Part shown: positions 40,878-50,235 of the stretch, in pieces
Layout: every line of letters begins with the position of its first letter
How positions within the stretch are numbered: position 1 is the stretch's first letter
Source of the DNA: Rathayibacter sp. VKM Ac-2759
GTDB lineage: Bacteria; Actinomycetota; Actinomycetes; Actinomycetales; Microbacteriaceae
Direction: 5' to 3'
Assembly (NCBI RefSeq): GCF_009834225.1
Contig: NZ_CP047176.1
Location: 1-64,000 of the forward strand
DNA length: 64,000 nt
Notes under the pieces: model-generated
The model's database searches: none
The model's input: the letters and a program-made list of their open reading frames with translations, nothing else
Told to the model about the DNA's origin: nothing
Translations under genes and position numbers: made by a program

Positions 40878-43036
40878 CCCCCATGACCAGCACACTCGAA
40901 AGCCCGGCTCCCGTGCGGGCCCCGAGGCGGGGCGCCTCGGCGTTCAGCCCCGAGCAGGTCACCGCGGCGCTCCCCGGAGCGTTCCGCAAGCTCGACCCGC
41001 GCCTGATGGTGCGGAATCCGGTGATGTTCCTCGTCGAGGTCGGCGCGGCGCTCACCACGCTGCTCGCGATCGCCGAGCCGTTCCTCGGGGGCGCGCAGGA
41101 GTCGGGCGGAGCACCCGTGCCCGGCTCGTTCACCTGGGGCATCGCGGTCTGGCTCTGGCTGACCGTGCTGTTCGCGAACCTGGCCGAATCGGTGGCGGAG
41201 GGGCGCGGCAAGGCGCAGGCCGACAGCCTGCGGCAGACCCGCACCAGCACCATGGCCCGCCGTCTGCTCGAGTACCGGGCCGGCGCCGGAGCCGCGATGC
41301 ACGCGCAGCTCCGCGAGGTCTCCTCCGCCGACCTGCAGCTGGGCGACCACGTGGTCGTCGAGGCCGGCGACCTCGTGCCCGGTGACGGCGACATCGTCTG
41401 GGGCATAGCCTCCGTCGACGAGTCGGCGATCACCGGGGAGTCGGCGCCGGTCGTGCGCGAATCGGGCGGCGACCGCAGCGCCGTCACCGGCGGCACCCGC
41501 GTGCTGTCCGACCGCATCATCGTGAGGATCACCTCGAAGCCGGGCGAGACGTTCGTCGACCGGATGATCGGGCTGGTCGAGGGCGCCTCGCGGCAGAAGA
41601 CGCCGAACGAGATCGCGCTGAACATCCTGCTCGCGAGCCTCTCGATCGTGTTCGTCGTGGTCGTGCTGACGCTGAACCCGATCGCGTCGTACGCGGCGGC
41701 GCCCGTCAGCGTCCCGGTGCTGGTCGCGCTGCTGGTCTGCCTCATCCCCACGACGATCGGCGCGCTGCTCTCGGCGATCGGCATCGCCGGCATGGACCGG
41801 CTCGTGCAGCGCAACGTGCTCGCGATGTCGGGCCGCGCGGTCGAGGCGGCGGGCGACGTGACCACGCTGCTGCTCGACAAGACCGGCACCATCACCTACG
41901 GCAACCGGCGTGCCACGGAGTTCGTGACGGTCGACGGCGCCGACGCCACCGAGCTCCTCCGCGCCGCCGCCTCCTCCTCGCTCAGCGACCCCACGCCGGA
42001 GGGGAAGTCGATCGTCGACCTCGCCGCGACGAAGGGCGTGCACCAGGACGACCTCGCCGCGGACGTCCTCTCGGCCGTCGTCGTCCCGTTCACCGCGCAG
42101 ACCCGGATGAGCGGACTCGACTTCGGTGACGGATCGATGATCCGCAAGGGCGCCGGCTCGGCCGTGACCGCCTGGCTCGAGGCCGACGCGCGCCTCGCGA
42201 GCACCGTGGTCGCCGAGCTCGACGAGCAGGTGCACCGCATCTCCGAGAGCGGAGGCACGCCGCTGGTCGTCGCCGTGAAGGACGCCCGCGGGGCCGGACG
42301 GATCCTGGGCGTCGTGCACCTGAAGGACGTGGTGAAGGAGGGGCTCAAGGAGCGCTTCGCCGACCTGCGCGCGATGGGCATCCGGACCGTGATGATCACC
42401 GGCGACAACCCGCTGACGGCGCGCGCGATCGCGGCGGAGGCGGGGGTCGACGACTACCTCGCCGAGGCCACGCCCGAGCAGAAGCTCGCCTACATCCGCA
42501 AGGAGCAGGAGGGCGGGAACCTCGTCGCGATGACGGGCGACGGCACGAACGACGCACCGGCCCTGGCGCAGGCCGACGTGGGCGTGGCGATGAACACGGG
42601 AACGTCGGCGGCGAAGGAGGCCGGCAACATGGTCGACCTCGACTCCGACCCGACCAAGCTCATCGACATCGTGCGGATCGGCAAGCAACTGCTGATCACC
42701 CGCGGGGCGCTCACCACGTTCTCGATCGCGAACGACGTGGCGAAGTACTTCGCGATCATCCCGGCGATGTTCGCGGGCGTGTTCCCAGGGCTCGCGGTGC
42801 TGAACGTGATGCAGCTGCACTCGCCGTCCTCCGCGATCCTCTCGGCGATCGTGTTCAACGCGCTCGTGATCATCGTGCTCATTCCGCTGGCGCTGCGCGG
42901 TGTGGCCTACCGGGCCCTCAGCGCGTCGAAGGTCCTCAGCCGCAACCTCCTCGTCTACGGACTCGGAGGCGTGATCGCCCCCTTCATCGGGATCAAGCTG
43001 ATCGACCTCGTCGTCTCGCTCCTCCCCGGCTTCTAG
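40874..43036 (+). CDS. kdpB: Potassium-transporting P-type ATPase subunit KdpB
   Basis: The 720-residue catalytic subunit of the Kdp pump. The phosphorylated Asp335 is in [13 protein letters not shown], and the actuator loop has TGES at 187-190. [22 protein letters not shown] forms the P-domain hinge. Seven membrane helices are recognisable. The GTG at 40874 overlaps the kdpA stop and has AAGGA 6 bases upstream; an ATG three codons later is an alternative start. All catalytic residues are present. Confidence 0.96.
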   Translation: MTPMTSTLESPAPVRAPRRGASAFSPEQVTAALPGAFRKLDPRLMVRNPVMFLVEVGAALTTLLAIAEPFLGGAQESGGAPVPGSFTWGIAVWLWLTVLFANLAESVAEGRGKAQADSLRQTRTSTMARRLLEYRAGAGAAMHAQLREVSSADLQLGDHVVVEAGDLVPGDGDIVWGIASVDESAITGESAPVVRESGGDRSAVTGGTRVLSDRIIVRITSKPGETFVDRMIGLVEGASRQKTPNEIALNILLASLSIVFVVVVLTLNPIASYAAAPVSVPVLVALLVCLIPTTIGALLSAIGIAGMDRLVQRNVLAMSGRAVEAAGDVTTLLLDKTGTITYGNRRATEFVTVDGADATELLRAAASSSLSDPTPEGKSIVDLAATKGVHQDDLAADVLSAVVVPFTAQTRMSGLDFGDGSMIRKGAGSAVTAWLEADARLASTVVAELDEQVHRISESGGTPLVVAVKDARGAGRILGVVHLKDVVKEGLKERFADLRAMGIRTVMITGDNPLTARAIAAEAGVDDYLAEATPEQKLAYIRKEQEGGNLVAMTGDGTNDAPALAQADVGVAMNTGTSAAKEAGNMVDLDSDPTKLIDIVRIGKQLLITRGALTTFSIANDVAKYFAIIPAMFAGVFPGLAVLNVMQLHSPSSAILSAIVFNALVIIVLIPLALRGVAYRALSASKVLSRNLLVYGLGGVIAPFIGIKLIDLVVSLLPGF

Positions 43037-43060
43037 ACCTCTCTCGAAAGCAGATCTCTC

Positions 43061-43663
43061 ATGAACTCCACCCGCTCGGGCCTCCGCCAGTACGCCGTCG
43101 CGCTCCGCGCCCTGCTCCTGCTCACCGTCGCCCTCGGTGTCGTCTACCCGCTCGCGATCACCGGGATCGGGCAGGCCGCCTTCGCCTCTCAGGCGAACGG
43201 CTCGATGCTCACCGTGAACGGGGCACCGGTCGGCTCGTCGCTGATCGGCCAGTCGTTCACCGACGCCGAGGGGGATCCGCTGCCGGAGTGGTTCCAGTCG
43301 CGGCCGTCCGCCGCCGGCGACGGGTACGACGCGAGCGCCTCGAGCGGCTCGAACCTCGGGCCGTCGAACCCGGACCTCGTCGGGTCGATCCAGGAGCGCC
43401 GGGCCGCGATCGCGGCGTTCAACGGGGTCGACCCGGCCGCGCTGCCCGCCGACGCGCTGACCGCCTCCGCCTCGGGGCTCGACCCGCAGATCAGCCCGGC
43501 CTACGCCGAGCTGCAGGTCGCCCGGGTCGCCGAGGCGCGCGGGCTGCCGGAGGAGAGCGTGCGCGCCCTCGTCGACGACGCGGTGCAGGGGCGCGATCTC
43601 GGGTTCCTCGGCGACGAGACGGTGAACGTGCTCGAGCTGAACCTCGCACTCGCGCAGCTGTGA
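43061..43663 (+). CDS. kdpC: Potassium-transporting ATPase subunit KdpC
   Basis: A 200-residue subunit with one N-terminal membrane helix (about 12-33) and a periplasmic domain carrying LIGQSFTDAEGDPLPEWFQSRPSAAGDGYDAS-type sequence, SSGSNLGPSNPDL and DPQISPAYAELQVARVA. KdpC increases the pump's affinity for ATP. The ATG is preceded by GAAAGCAG 24 bases after kdpB. Complete and normal. Confidence 0.96.
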   Translation: MNSTRSGLRQYAVALRALLLLTVALGVVYPLAITGIGQAAFASQANGSMLTVNGAPVGSSLIGQSFTDAEGDPLPEWFQSRPSAAGDGYDASASSGSNLGPSNPDLVGSIQERRAAIAAFNGVDPAALPADALTASASGLDPQISPAYAELQVARVAEARGLPEESVRALVDDAVQGRDLGFLGDETVNVLELNLALAQL

Positions 43664-43700
43664 GCGCAGGCCTCGGCGCCTCCCCGACTCCGGGCGCACC

Positions 43701-43777
43701 TCCGGCTCGTAGAATCGCGTTCGGCTCGTCGGAACGCCGCGATCCTGCGCGCCGGAGCCGATCCCGCGAGCCGAAGG
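43701..43777 (-). repeat. Dispersed repeat, family 2
   Basis: An inverted copy of the element at 30355, matching closely over the first 50 bases (TCCGGCTCGTAGAATCGCGT, then TCGGCTCGTCGGAAC) and less well after. It fills the 127-base kdpC-kdpD spacer and ends just before the kdpD ribosome binding site. Confidence 0.8.
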
Positions 43778-43790
43778 TGGGGGCCGGAGC

Positions 43791-46343
43791 ATGACGAAGG
43801 GCCGCCTGCGCGTGCTGCTCGGTGCCGCACCGGGCGTGGGCAAGACCTACACGATGCTCGAGGAGGGCCGCCGGCTCGCCGCCGAGGGCCGCGACGTCGT
43901 GGTCGCTGTCGTCGAGACGCACGGCCGCGCGGCGACCGCCGCCATGGTCGAGGGGCTCGAGGTGATCCCGCGGCGAGCGGTCGAGCACCGCGGGGTGCTG
44001 CTCGACGAGATGGACCTGGAGGCGGTGCTCGCCCGCCGCCCCGAGGTCGCGCTGGTCGACGAGCTCGCCCACACCAACGCGCCCGGCTCGCGCCACGAGA
44101 AGCGCTGGGAGGACGTGCGGGCGCTCCTCGACGCCGGGATCACGGTGTTCTCGACCGTCAACATCCAGCACATCGAGTCGCTCAACGACGTCGTGCAGGC
44201 GATCACCGGGGCGCCGCAGCGCGAGACGATCCCGGATGCGGTGCTGCGCGCCGCCGACCAGATCGAGGTCGTCGACCTCGCCCCGCAGGCGCTCCGCGAC
44301 CGCCTCGCGGACGGCCGGGTCTACCCGCCCGAGCGGATCGACGCGGCGCTCTCGAACTACTTCCGCCTCGGCAACCTGACGGCACTGCGCGAGCTCGCCC
44401 TGCTCTGGCTCGCCGACGAGGTCGACAACGCACTCCGCGACTACCGCGTCGAGCACGGCATCGACAGCACCTGGGAGGCGCGCGAGCGCGTGGTCGTGAC
44501 GCTCACCGGAGGGCCGGAGGGCGAGACCCTGCTGCGCCGCGGTGCGCGGATCGCCGCGCGAGCCTCCGGTGGCGACCTGCTCGCCGTGCACGTGGTGACG
44601 CCCGACGGGCTGCGGACCCCGCGCCCGCACGTGCTCGAGGCGCAGCGGGCGCTCGTCGAGTCGCTCGGCGGCAGCTACCACCAGGTGGTCGGCGAGGACG
44701 TGCCGCGGACGCTCGTCGAGTTCGCGCGCTCGGTCAACGCGACCCAGCTGGTGCTGGGCGTGAGCCGGCGCAGCCGCCTCGCCTCCGCCCTCACCCCGGG
44801 CATCGGCGCGACCGTGATCCGCGAGTCGGGCAACATCGACGTGCACATCGTCAGCCACTCGGCGGCGGGGCGCAGCGCGGTGCTGCCGCGGCTCGACGGG
44901 GCGCTGACCCTGCGGCGCAAGCTGGCCGGCGCGGCGCTGGCGCTCGTGGGCGGCCCCCTGGTGACCTGGCTGCTGTCGAGCCTCCGCAGCGACGAGTCGA
45001 TCACGAGCGACGTGCTCTCGTACCAGCTGCTGGTGGTGCTCGTCGCGCTCGTCGGAGGCGTGTGGCCGGCGCTGTTCGCGGCGGTGCTCTCGGGCCTGAC
45101 CCTCGACTTCTTCTTCGTGGATCCGCTCTACACGATCACGGTCGACGAGCCGCTGCACGCCCTCGCGCTCGTGCTCTACGTGCTCAACGCGGCGCTGGTG
45201 AGCGCGGTGGTCGACCGCGCGGCGCGGCGGTCGCGGGCGGCGAAGCGCTCGGCGGCGGAATCGGAGCTGCTCGCGACGATCGCGGGCGGGGTCATCCGCG
45301 GGCAGGGGGCGCTGCAGGCGATCCTCGAGATCTCGCGCGAGGCGTTCGGACTGACGGGCGTGCGGCTGCTGCGCGACGGAGCGGTGGTCGCCGTGGACGG
45401 CGAGCCGGTGCCGGACGCGGAGCCGGTGCGGATCGCGGTCGGCGCGCACGCGCTGCTCGAGCTGCACGGGCGAGAGCTCGAGGGCAGCGAGCGGCGGCTG
45501 CTGCAGGTGGTCGCGGCGCAGCTCGACTCGGTGCTCGAGAACGCGGCGCTCAGCGAGACGGCGAGCTCACTGGCTCCGCTCGCCGAGACCGACCGGGTGC
45601 GCAGCGCCCTGCTGTCGGCGGTCAGCCACGACCTCCGCCGGCCGCTCGCCGCGGCCACGGCGGCGGTCAGCGCGCTGCGCTCGCGCGACGTCGAGTGGAG
45701 CGAGCGCGACCGCGAGGAGCTGCTCGCGACCGCCGACGAGAGCCTGGTGACGCTCGCGGCGCTCGTCACGGACCTGCTCGATGTCACGCGGCTGGAGGCG
45801 GGGGCGCTCGCCGTGGCGCTCGCTCCGCTGGACGCGGCCGACGTGGTGCTGCCCGCGCTCGACGAGCTCGGGCTCGGGCCGGCGGAGGTCGACCTCGACC
45901 TCGACCTCGACGGGCCGGCCGTGCTCGCCGACGCGGTGCTGCTGCAGCGCGTGGTGGTGAACCTGCTCGCGAACGCAGTGCGCTACTCGCCCGACGGCAC
46001 GCGGGTGCGCGTGTCGACCAGTGCGTTCGGCGGCACGGCCCAGATCCGGATCGTGGACCACGGGCCGGGAGTCGCGCCGGCCCGGCGGGAGGAGATCTTC
46101 GTGCCGTTCCAGCGGCTCGGCGACGACGACAACACGACGGGGCTCGGGCTGGGGCTCGCCCTGTCGAAGGGGTTCACCGAGGGGATGGGCGGGACGCTCG
46201 AGACGGAGGACACTCCGGGGGGCGGGCTGACGATGGTGGTGGGGCTGCCGATCGCGGTGCCCCCGGGTGCAGCTGACACCTCTGATGCCGCTGACACTTC
46301 GAATGCCGCTGACACCGCTGATGCTTCGGGAGGAGCCGCATGA
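43791..46343 (+). CDS. kdpD: Sensor histidine kinase KdpD
   Basis: An 850-residue osmosensing/K+-sensing kinase that activates kdp expression. Order: KdpD domain with Walker A GAAPGVGKT at 11-19, a universal-stress-protein-like domain (about 225-350), four membrane helices of the DUF4118 type (about 375-475), a GAF-like region, the HisKA domain with the phosphorylated His in SAVSHDLRRPLAAA (about residue 612), and an HATPase domain with NLLANAVRYSPDG and TGLGLGLALSKG. An unusual short tail of near-repeats, DTSDAADTSNAADTADAS, ends the protein. It overlaps kdpE by 4 bases. Confidence 0.96.
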   Translation: MTKGRLRVLLGAAPGVGKTYTMLEEGRRLAAEGRDVVVAVVETHGRAATAAMVEGLEVIPRRAVEHRGVLLDEMDLEAVLARRPEVALVDELAHTNAPGSRHEKRWEDVRALLDAGITVFSTVNIQHIESLNDVVQAITGAPQRETIPDAVLRAADQIEVVDLAPQALRDRLADGRVYPPERIDAALSNYFRLGNLTALRELALLWLADEVDNALRDYRVEHGIDSTWEARERVVVTLTGGPEGETLLRRGARIAARASGGDLLAVHVVTPDGLRTPRPHVLEAQRALVESLGGSYHQVVGEDVPRTLVEFARSVNATQLVLGVSRRSRLASALTPGIGATVIRESGNIDVHIVSHSAAGRSAVLPRLDGALTLRRKLAGAALALVGGPLVTWLLSSLRSDESITSDVLSYQLLVVLVALVGGVWPALFAAVLSGLTLDFFFVDPLYTITVDEPLHALALVLYVLNAALVSAVVDRAARRSRAAKRSAAESELLATIAGGVIRGQGALQAILEISREAFGLTGVRLLRDGAVVAVDGEPVPDAEPVRIAVGAHALLELHGRELEGSERRLLQVVAAQLDSVLENAALSETASSLAPLAETDRVRSALLSAVSHDLRRPLAAATAAVSALRSRDVEWSERDREELLATADESLVTLAALVTDLLDVTRLEAGALAVALAPLDAADVVLPALDELGLGPAEVDLDLDLDGPAVLADAVLLQRVVVNLLANAVRYSPDGTRVRVSTSAFGGTAQIRIVDHGPGVAPARREEIFVPFQRLGDDDNTTGLGLGLALSKGFTEGMGGTLETEDTPGGGLTMVVGLPIAVPPGAADTSDAADTSNAADTADASGGAA

Positions 46344-47017
46344 AGATCCTGATCGCGGACGACGACCCGCAGATCCTCCGCGCGCTGCGGATCACGCTCA
46401 CCGCTCGCGGCTACGACGTGGTGACGGCGGGCGACGGCACGGAGGCGATCAACCGCGCGATCGACGAGCACCCCGACCTCTACATGATCGACCTCGGCAT
46501 GCCGCGGCTCGACGGCGTCGAGGTGATCCACGCGCTGCGCGGCTGGACGAGCGCGCCGATCCTGGTGGTGTCGGGGCGGACGGGGGCGGCCGACAAGGTC
46601 GGCGCGCTCGACGCCGGAGCCGACGACTACGTGACCAAGCCGTTCTCGATGGACGAGGTGCTGGCGCGCATCCGGGCGCTGTCGCGGCGGGTGCAGCCGG
46701 CCGACGGCGAGCCGCTCGTGGTGATCGGGGAGGTGACCGTCGACCTGGTGGCGAAGAGCGCGACGCGCGCCGGCGCCTCCGTGCGACTCACCCCCACCGA
46801 GTGGCAGGTGCTCGAGATCCTGGTGCGCAACGCGGGCAAGCTCGTGACCCGGCGCTCGCTGCTGGACGAGATCTGGGGGCCCGCGCACGTCACCGACACC
46901 GGGTACCTGCGGCTGTACCTGGCGCAGTTGCGCAAGAAGCTCGAGCCCGACCCGGCGCACCCGCGGTTCCTGCTGACGGAGGCGGGGATGGGGTACCGGT
47001 TCGTGCCGGGGGAGTAG
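46340..47017 (+). CDS. kdpE: Response regulator KdpE
   Basis: A 225-residue OmpR-family regulator. The receiver domain has acidic DDD at 7-9, phospho-acceptor Asp51 (MIDLGMP) and Lys in VTKPF near residue 101. The C-terminal winged helix (about 130-225) has LTPTEWQVLEILVRNAGKLV and RLYLAQLRKKLEPDP. It is translationally coupled to kdpD (ATGA overlap) and should activate the kdp promoter when K+ is low. Confidence 0.96.
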   Translation: MKILIADDDPQILRALRITLTARGYDVVTAGDGTEAINRAIDEHPDLYMIDLGMPRLDGVEVIHALRGWTSAPILVVSGRTGAADKVGALDAGADDYVTKPFSMDEVLARIRALSRRVQPADGEPLVVIGEVTVDLVAKSATRAGASVRLTPTEWQVLEILVRNAGKLVTRRSLLDEIWGPAHVTDTGYLRLYLAQLRKKLEPDPAHPRFLLTEAGMGYRFVPGE

Positions 47018-47046
47018 CGGGAGCCTGCCTGCCTGCTGGAGGTGTG

Positions 47047-47086
47047 GGGTCTCGATACGCCCCTGCGGGGCTACTCGACCAGCAGG
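47047..47086 (-). repeat. Dispersed palindromic repeat, family 1
   Basis: Reads GGGTCTCGATACGCCCCTGC then GGGGCTACTCGACCAGCAGG, the reverse complement of the copies at 1611 and 4553. A degenerate piece follows at about 47154-47185. The remainder of the 246-base spacer after kdpE holds no gene. Confidence 0.75.
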
Positions 47087-47263
47087 GAGCGCCTGTCTGC
47101 TGGAGGTGTGGGTCTCGGAGGGGAAGTCACTTCCTGCATATGGCGCCCTCTTCGCTGATCGAGCAGCTCGCGCAGTCGGACCAGCGAGGAGGGCGGCGGG
47201 GGCTCGAGCATCAGGCCGAAGTGGGGCCGCCGCCGAGGGCTCGGCCCGTGCGAGAATCGCGCC

Positions 47264-48493
47264 GTGCGAGGGTGGACGCGAGGCGCGAGGGTGCGCTGGG
47301 GTGCGGCCGCAGCCGTGAGCGCGCTGCTGCTGAGCGGATGCGCGCCCGAGGCGGCCGACGTGCCGGCCGGCCCGGTCGCGGCGGTGCTGCCGACTCCGAC
47401 ACCGACTCCGACACCGACGTTCACGCCGACCGCCAGGCCCACGCCGACCGTGACTCCGGCACCGGCCGCCGTGCCGGCCGTCGCCACCGCCGTCTGGCCC
47501 GACAACGCGGAGGTGTCGCACCTCTTCTTCCACTCGCTGGTCGTGGATCCGGAGCAGGCGTTCGCGTCGGAGGAGGACGGCGCGGGGTACCTCGACTACA
47601 TGGTGACGAAGGACGAGTTCACGGCGGTCCTCGAGCAGGTCTACGCGAACGGCTACGTGCTCGTGAGCCCGCACGACCTCTACGCGCGGGCCGAGGACGG
47701 CACCGTGACTCCGACGCCCCTCGAGCTGCCGGTCGGCGCGAAGCCGCTCGTGCTCTCGCAGGACGACGTCGACTACTACGAGTACATGGCGGGCGACGGA
47801 TTCGCGGACGCCCTGGTGCTCGAGGACGGGGTGGTGCGCACGAGCTACACCGACGCCTCCGGACGCACCCGCATCGGCGCGGACGACCTGGTGCCGATCG
47901 TCGACGACTTCGTGGCGGCGCACCCGGACTTCTCGCACGACGGCGCGAAGGGCGTGATCGCGCTGACCGGGTACAACGGCGTGCTCGGGTACCGCACGTC
48001 CGAGATCGCCTACGGCGCGACGAATCCGCGGATCGCGCAGGACACCGCCGACGCGACCGCCGTGGCCGAGGCGATGGCGGCCGACGGCTGGGAGTTCGCG
48101 TCGCACAGCTGGGGCCACATCGACATGCGGGAGTCGTCGATGGAGCGGATCACGGCCGATGTCGGGAAGTGGCGCGACGAGGTGCAGCCGATCGTGGGAG
48201 CGACCGACCTGTTCGTCTACCCGTTCGGCGCCGACATCGCGGGGGTCGGCGCGTACTCGGGACCGACGTACGACCTGCTCGCGGCCGAGGGGTTCACCGC
48301 GGTCTTCAACGTCGACGCGTCGCGCCCCGCGTGGGGCCAGTGGGGTGCTGGCTATCTGCGGGAGGCGCGGATCAACGTGGACGGCATCAGCCTGCGCGCG
48401 GCGATCGAGGGGCGCAACGACACGCTGCGGGCGTTCTTCGATCCGGAGTCGGTGCTCGACCCGGCGCGGCCGGCGTCGATCTCGGGGGAGTGA
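47264..48493 (+). CDS. Polysaccharide-deacetylase-like lipoprotein
   Basis: A 409-residue secreted lipoprotein. The lipobox LLSGC puts the modified Cys near residue 25, followed by a long Thr/Pro spacer (TPTPTPTPTFTPTARPTPT). The catalytic-type domain (about 75-395) resembles the carbohydrate esterase 4 fold: LVLSQDDVDYYEYM at the TFDDG position, and FASHSWGHIDM as the His-x-x-x-His metal motif. Fold and metal ligands suggest deacetylation of a cell-wall or surface sugar; the substrate is unknown. GTG start. Confidence 0.8.
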   Translation: MRGWTRGARVRWGAAAAVSALLLSGCAPEAADVPAGPVAAVLPTPTPTPTPTFTPTARPTPTVTPAPAAVPAVATAVWPDNAEVSHLFFHSLVVDPEQAFASEEDGAGYLDYMVTKDEFTAVLEQVYANGYVLVSPHDLYARAEDGTVTPTPLELPVGAKPLVLSQDDVDYYEYMAGDGFADALVLEDGVVRTSYTDASGRTRIGADDLVPIVDDFVAAHPDFSHDGAKGVIALTGYNGVLGYRTSEIAYGATNPRIAQDTADATAVAEAMAADGWEFASHSWGHIDMRESSMERITADVGKWRDEVQPIVGATDLFVYPFGADIAGVGAYSGPTYDLLAAEGFTAVFNVDASRPAWGQWGAGYLREARINVDGISLRAAIEGRNDTLRAFFDPESVLDPARPASISGE

Positions 48494-48528
48494 CGCCGGA
48501 CTGAGCACCCCGCCGGCTGAGGGTGGGG

Positions 48529-48570
48529 GATCTCGATACGCCCGCTGCGCGGGCTACTCGATCAGCAGGG
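48529..48570 (-). repeat. Dispersed palindromic repeat, family 1
   Basis: Reads GATCTCGATACGCCCGCTGC, GCGGGCTACTCGATCAGCAG, almost a perfect reverse complement of the copy at 1611. It is 36 bases after the deacetylase stop. Confidence 0.8.
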
Positions 48571-48574
48571 GGGC

Positions 48575-48645
48575 GCACGACATCAGCTGAGAGGAGGGTG
48601 CGTCCCTCCACGGCGGAGGGACCCCGCTCTCAGCTGATGTCGTGC
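48575..48645. terminator. Perfect 19-bp inverted repeat before luxS
   Basis: Arms 48575-48593 (GCACGACATCAGCTGAGAG) and 48627-48645 around a 33-base centre that itself contains TCCCTCC-acggc-GGAGGGA. It follows the deacetylase gene directly after the family 1 repeat and precedes luxS by 58 bases. Terminator of the upstream gene, or leader structure of luxS. Confidence 0.6.
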
Positions 48646-48703
48646 TGAGTCCGCCCCAGCCGACCGGAGGAGAATGGGAGGACCGCCGAACAAGGAGTGC
48701 ACC

Positions 48704-49171
48704 GTGGATCAGCCGCGCATGAACGTCGAGTCGTTCAACCTCGATCACCGCACCGTCGCCGCGCCGTACGTGCGCCTCGCCGACGCGAAGACCCTCCCGG
48801 CGGGTGACCACCTCGTCAAGTACGACGTGCGCTTCACCCAGCCCAACGCCTCCCACCTCGAGATGCCGACCGTGCACTCGCTCGAGCACCTCTTCGCCGA
48901 GAAGTCGCGCAACCACTCCGACAAGGTCATCGACTTCTCGCCGATGGGCTGCCAGACCGGCTTCTACCTGATCCTGCAGGGCGAGCCCGAGCTCGCCGAG
49001 GTGCTCTCGCTGGTCGAGGACACCCTCCGCGACATCACCGAGGCGACCGAGGTGCCCGCGGCCAACGACACGCAGTGCGGCTGGGGCGCGAACCACTCGC
49101 TCGAGGGCGCGCAGGACGCGGCGCGCACGTTCCTCTCGCGCCGCGACGAGTGGGAGACGGTGACCGCGTGA
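48704..49171 (+). CDS. luxS: S-ribosylhomocysteine lyase LuxS
   Basis: A 155-residue enzyme that splits S-ribosylhomocysteine into homocysteine and DPD, the precursor of autoinducer 2. The metal ligands are His58 and His62 (HSLEHLF, with Glu61) and Cys125 (TQCGWG); Cys83 (MGCQTG) is the catalytic cysteine. The GTG at 48704 has AAGGAG 6 bases upstream; an ATG at 48674 would add an unsupported N-terminus. It overlaps mtn by 4 bases. Confidence 0.96.
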   Translation: MDQPRMNVESFNLDHRTVAAPYVRLADAKTLPAGDHLVKYDVRFTQPNASHLEMPTVHSLEHLFAEKSRNHSDKVIDFSPMGCQTGFYLILQGEPELAEVLSLVEDTLRDITEATEVPAANDTQCGWGANHSLEGAQDAARTFLSRRDEWETVTA

Positions 49172-49851
49172 CCGACGCGATCGTCCTGGTCGCGATGGAC
49201 GAGGAGGCGGAGCCGTTCCTCGCGACGGCGAGTGCCGCCTCCGAGCCGCGCAGCGTCGGCAACGCCCAGCAGTGGGATCTCGAGCTCGGCGGCCACGACG
49301 TGCTGCTGGTGCGCACGGGCGTCGGCCTCGTGAACGCGGCGGGCGGCCTGACCGCCGCGATCCTCCGCACGCTCGGCGACGTGCCGCTGGTGATCAGCGC
49401 CGGCTCCGCCGGGGGCCTGGGCACCGAGGTGCGGGTCGGCGACGTCGTCATCGGCGACGAGTACGTGCAGACGGATGCCGACGCACGCGCCTTCGGCTAC
49501 GCGATGGGGCAGGTGCCGGGGATGCCCGAGCGCTACTCCGGGCACGCCGCGGCGCTCGCCGCCGCGCCGGCGGTCGAGGGGATCGTGGTGCGCCGCGGGC
49601 TGATCGTGTCGAGCGACACGTTCGTCTCGGGAGACCACGTCGAGCGGGTGCGCGGCCACTTCTCGGGAGCGCTCGCGACCGACATGGAGTCGGTGTCGCT
49701 CGCGCAGACGGCGCACGTGCACTCCCTGCCGTTCGTCTCGGTGCGCGGAATCTCGGATCTGTGCGCTCCGGGCGAGTTCGAGGCGCACGTCGACGACGCG
49801 GCCGACCGCTCGGCCGCCGTGGTGGTGGCACTGCTGGACGCCCTGGCGTAG
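49168..49851 (+). CDS. mtn: 5'-methylthioadenosine/S-adenosylhomocysteine nucleosidase
   Basis: A 227-residue nucleosidase that removes adenine from methylthioadenosine and S-adenosylhomocysteine; its product feeds LuxS. Typical features: [12 protein letters not shown] with the catalytic Glu near residue 12, [20 protein letters not shown], and [13 protein letters not shown] with the purine-binding Met-Glu. The Asp general acid is in [11 protein letters not shown]. The GTG overlaps the luxS stop (GTGA), so the two steps of the pathway are made together. Confidence 0.95.
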   Translation: MTDAIVLVAMDEEAEPFLATASAASEPRSVGNAQQWDLELGGHDVLLVRTGVGLVNAAGGLTAAILRTLGDVPLVISAGSAGGLGTEVRVGDVVIGDEYVQTDADARAFGYAMGQVPGMPERYSGHAAALAAAPAVEGIVVRRGLIVSSDTFVSGDHVERVRGHFSGALATDMESVSLAQTAHVHSLPFVSVRGISDLCAPGEFEAHVDDAADRSAAVVVALLDALA

Positions 49852-49947
49852 TCCGGGCCGTCCTCGCCCGCCGGGGGGCCGGTCCTGCGCGGGACGCCGC
49901 TGAGTGCGCGGTGTCCCGGCGAGAACCGGTTCCCCCGGCGGAGGGGG

Positions 49948-50121
49948 CTACTCGTTGCCGATGCGCCCGTCCGCTGCGCGCTCGGCGTCGTCGAACTTTC
50001 CGCCGGTCGCCTTCCCGGCGGCGTCTCCGGCCGCGTCGAGACCCTTGTCGGTCACGTCCTCGCCCTTGTCGCTGTTCGCCAGGTTCTTCGCCTTGTCGGC
50101 CAGGCCTCCGAGATCCACCAT
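49948..50121 (-). CDS. MT0933/Rv0909-type small protein (putative antitoxin family)
   Basis: A 57-residue hydrophilic, Lys/Asp/Ala-rich protein starting MVDLGGLADKAKNLANSDKG and ending AADGRIGNE. It resembles the MT0933-like family, named for a proposed mycobacterial antitoxin. No toxin gene is adjacent, so here it is a lone small protein; a stress-related role is equally possible. The ATG at 50121 is preceded by GGAACGA. Confidence 0.75.
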   Translation of the reverse strand: MVDLGGLADKAKNLANSDKGEDVTDKGLDAAGDAAGKATGGKFDDAERAADGRIGNE

Positions 50122-50235
50122 GCGAGTCGTTCCTTCCGTCGATGCACGCCCGCGGTCAGCGGGCTCGATGCCCACTCTGCGCCGTCCGGCCACCGCTGTC
50201 TCGGGGGTTGCGCGGTGTCGCCCTCGCGAGAAGGG

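Noticed and set aside
49948..50121. Complete toxin-antitoxin module
   Set aside because: Only the small MT0933-like protein is present; the adjacent genes are a nucleosidase and the AIR-synthase fusion, not toxins.
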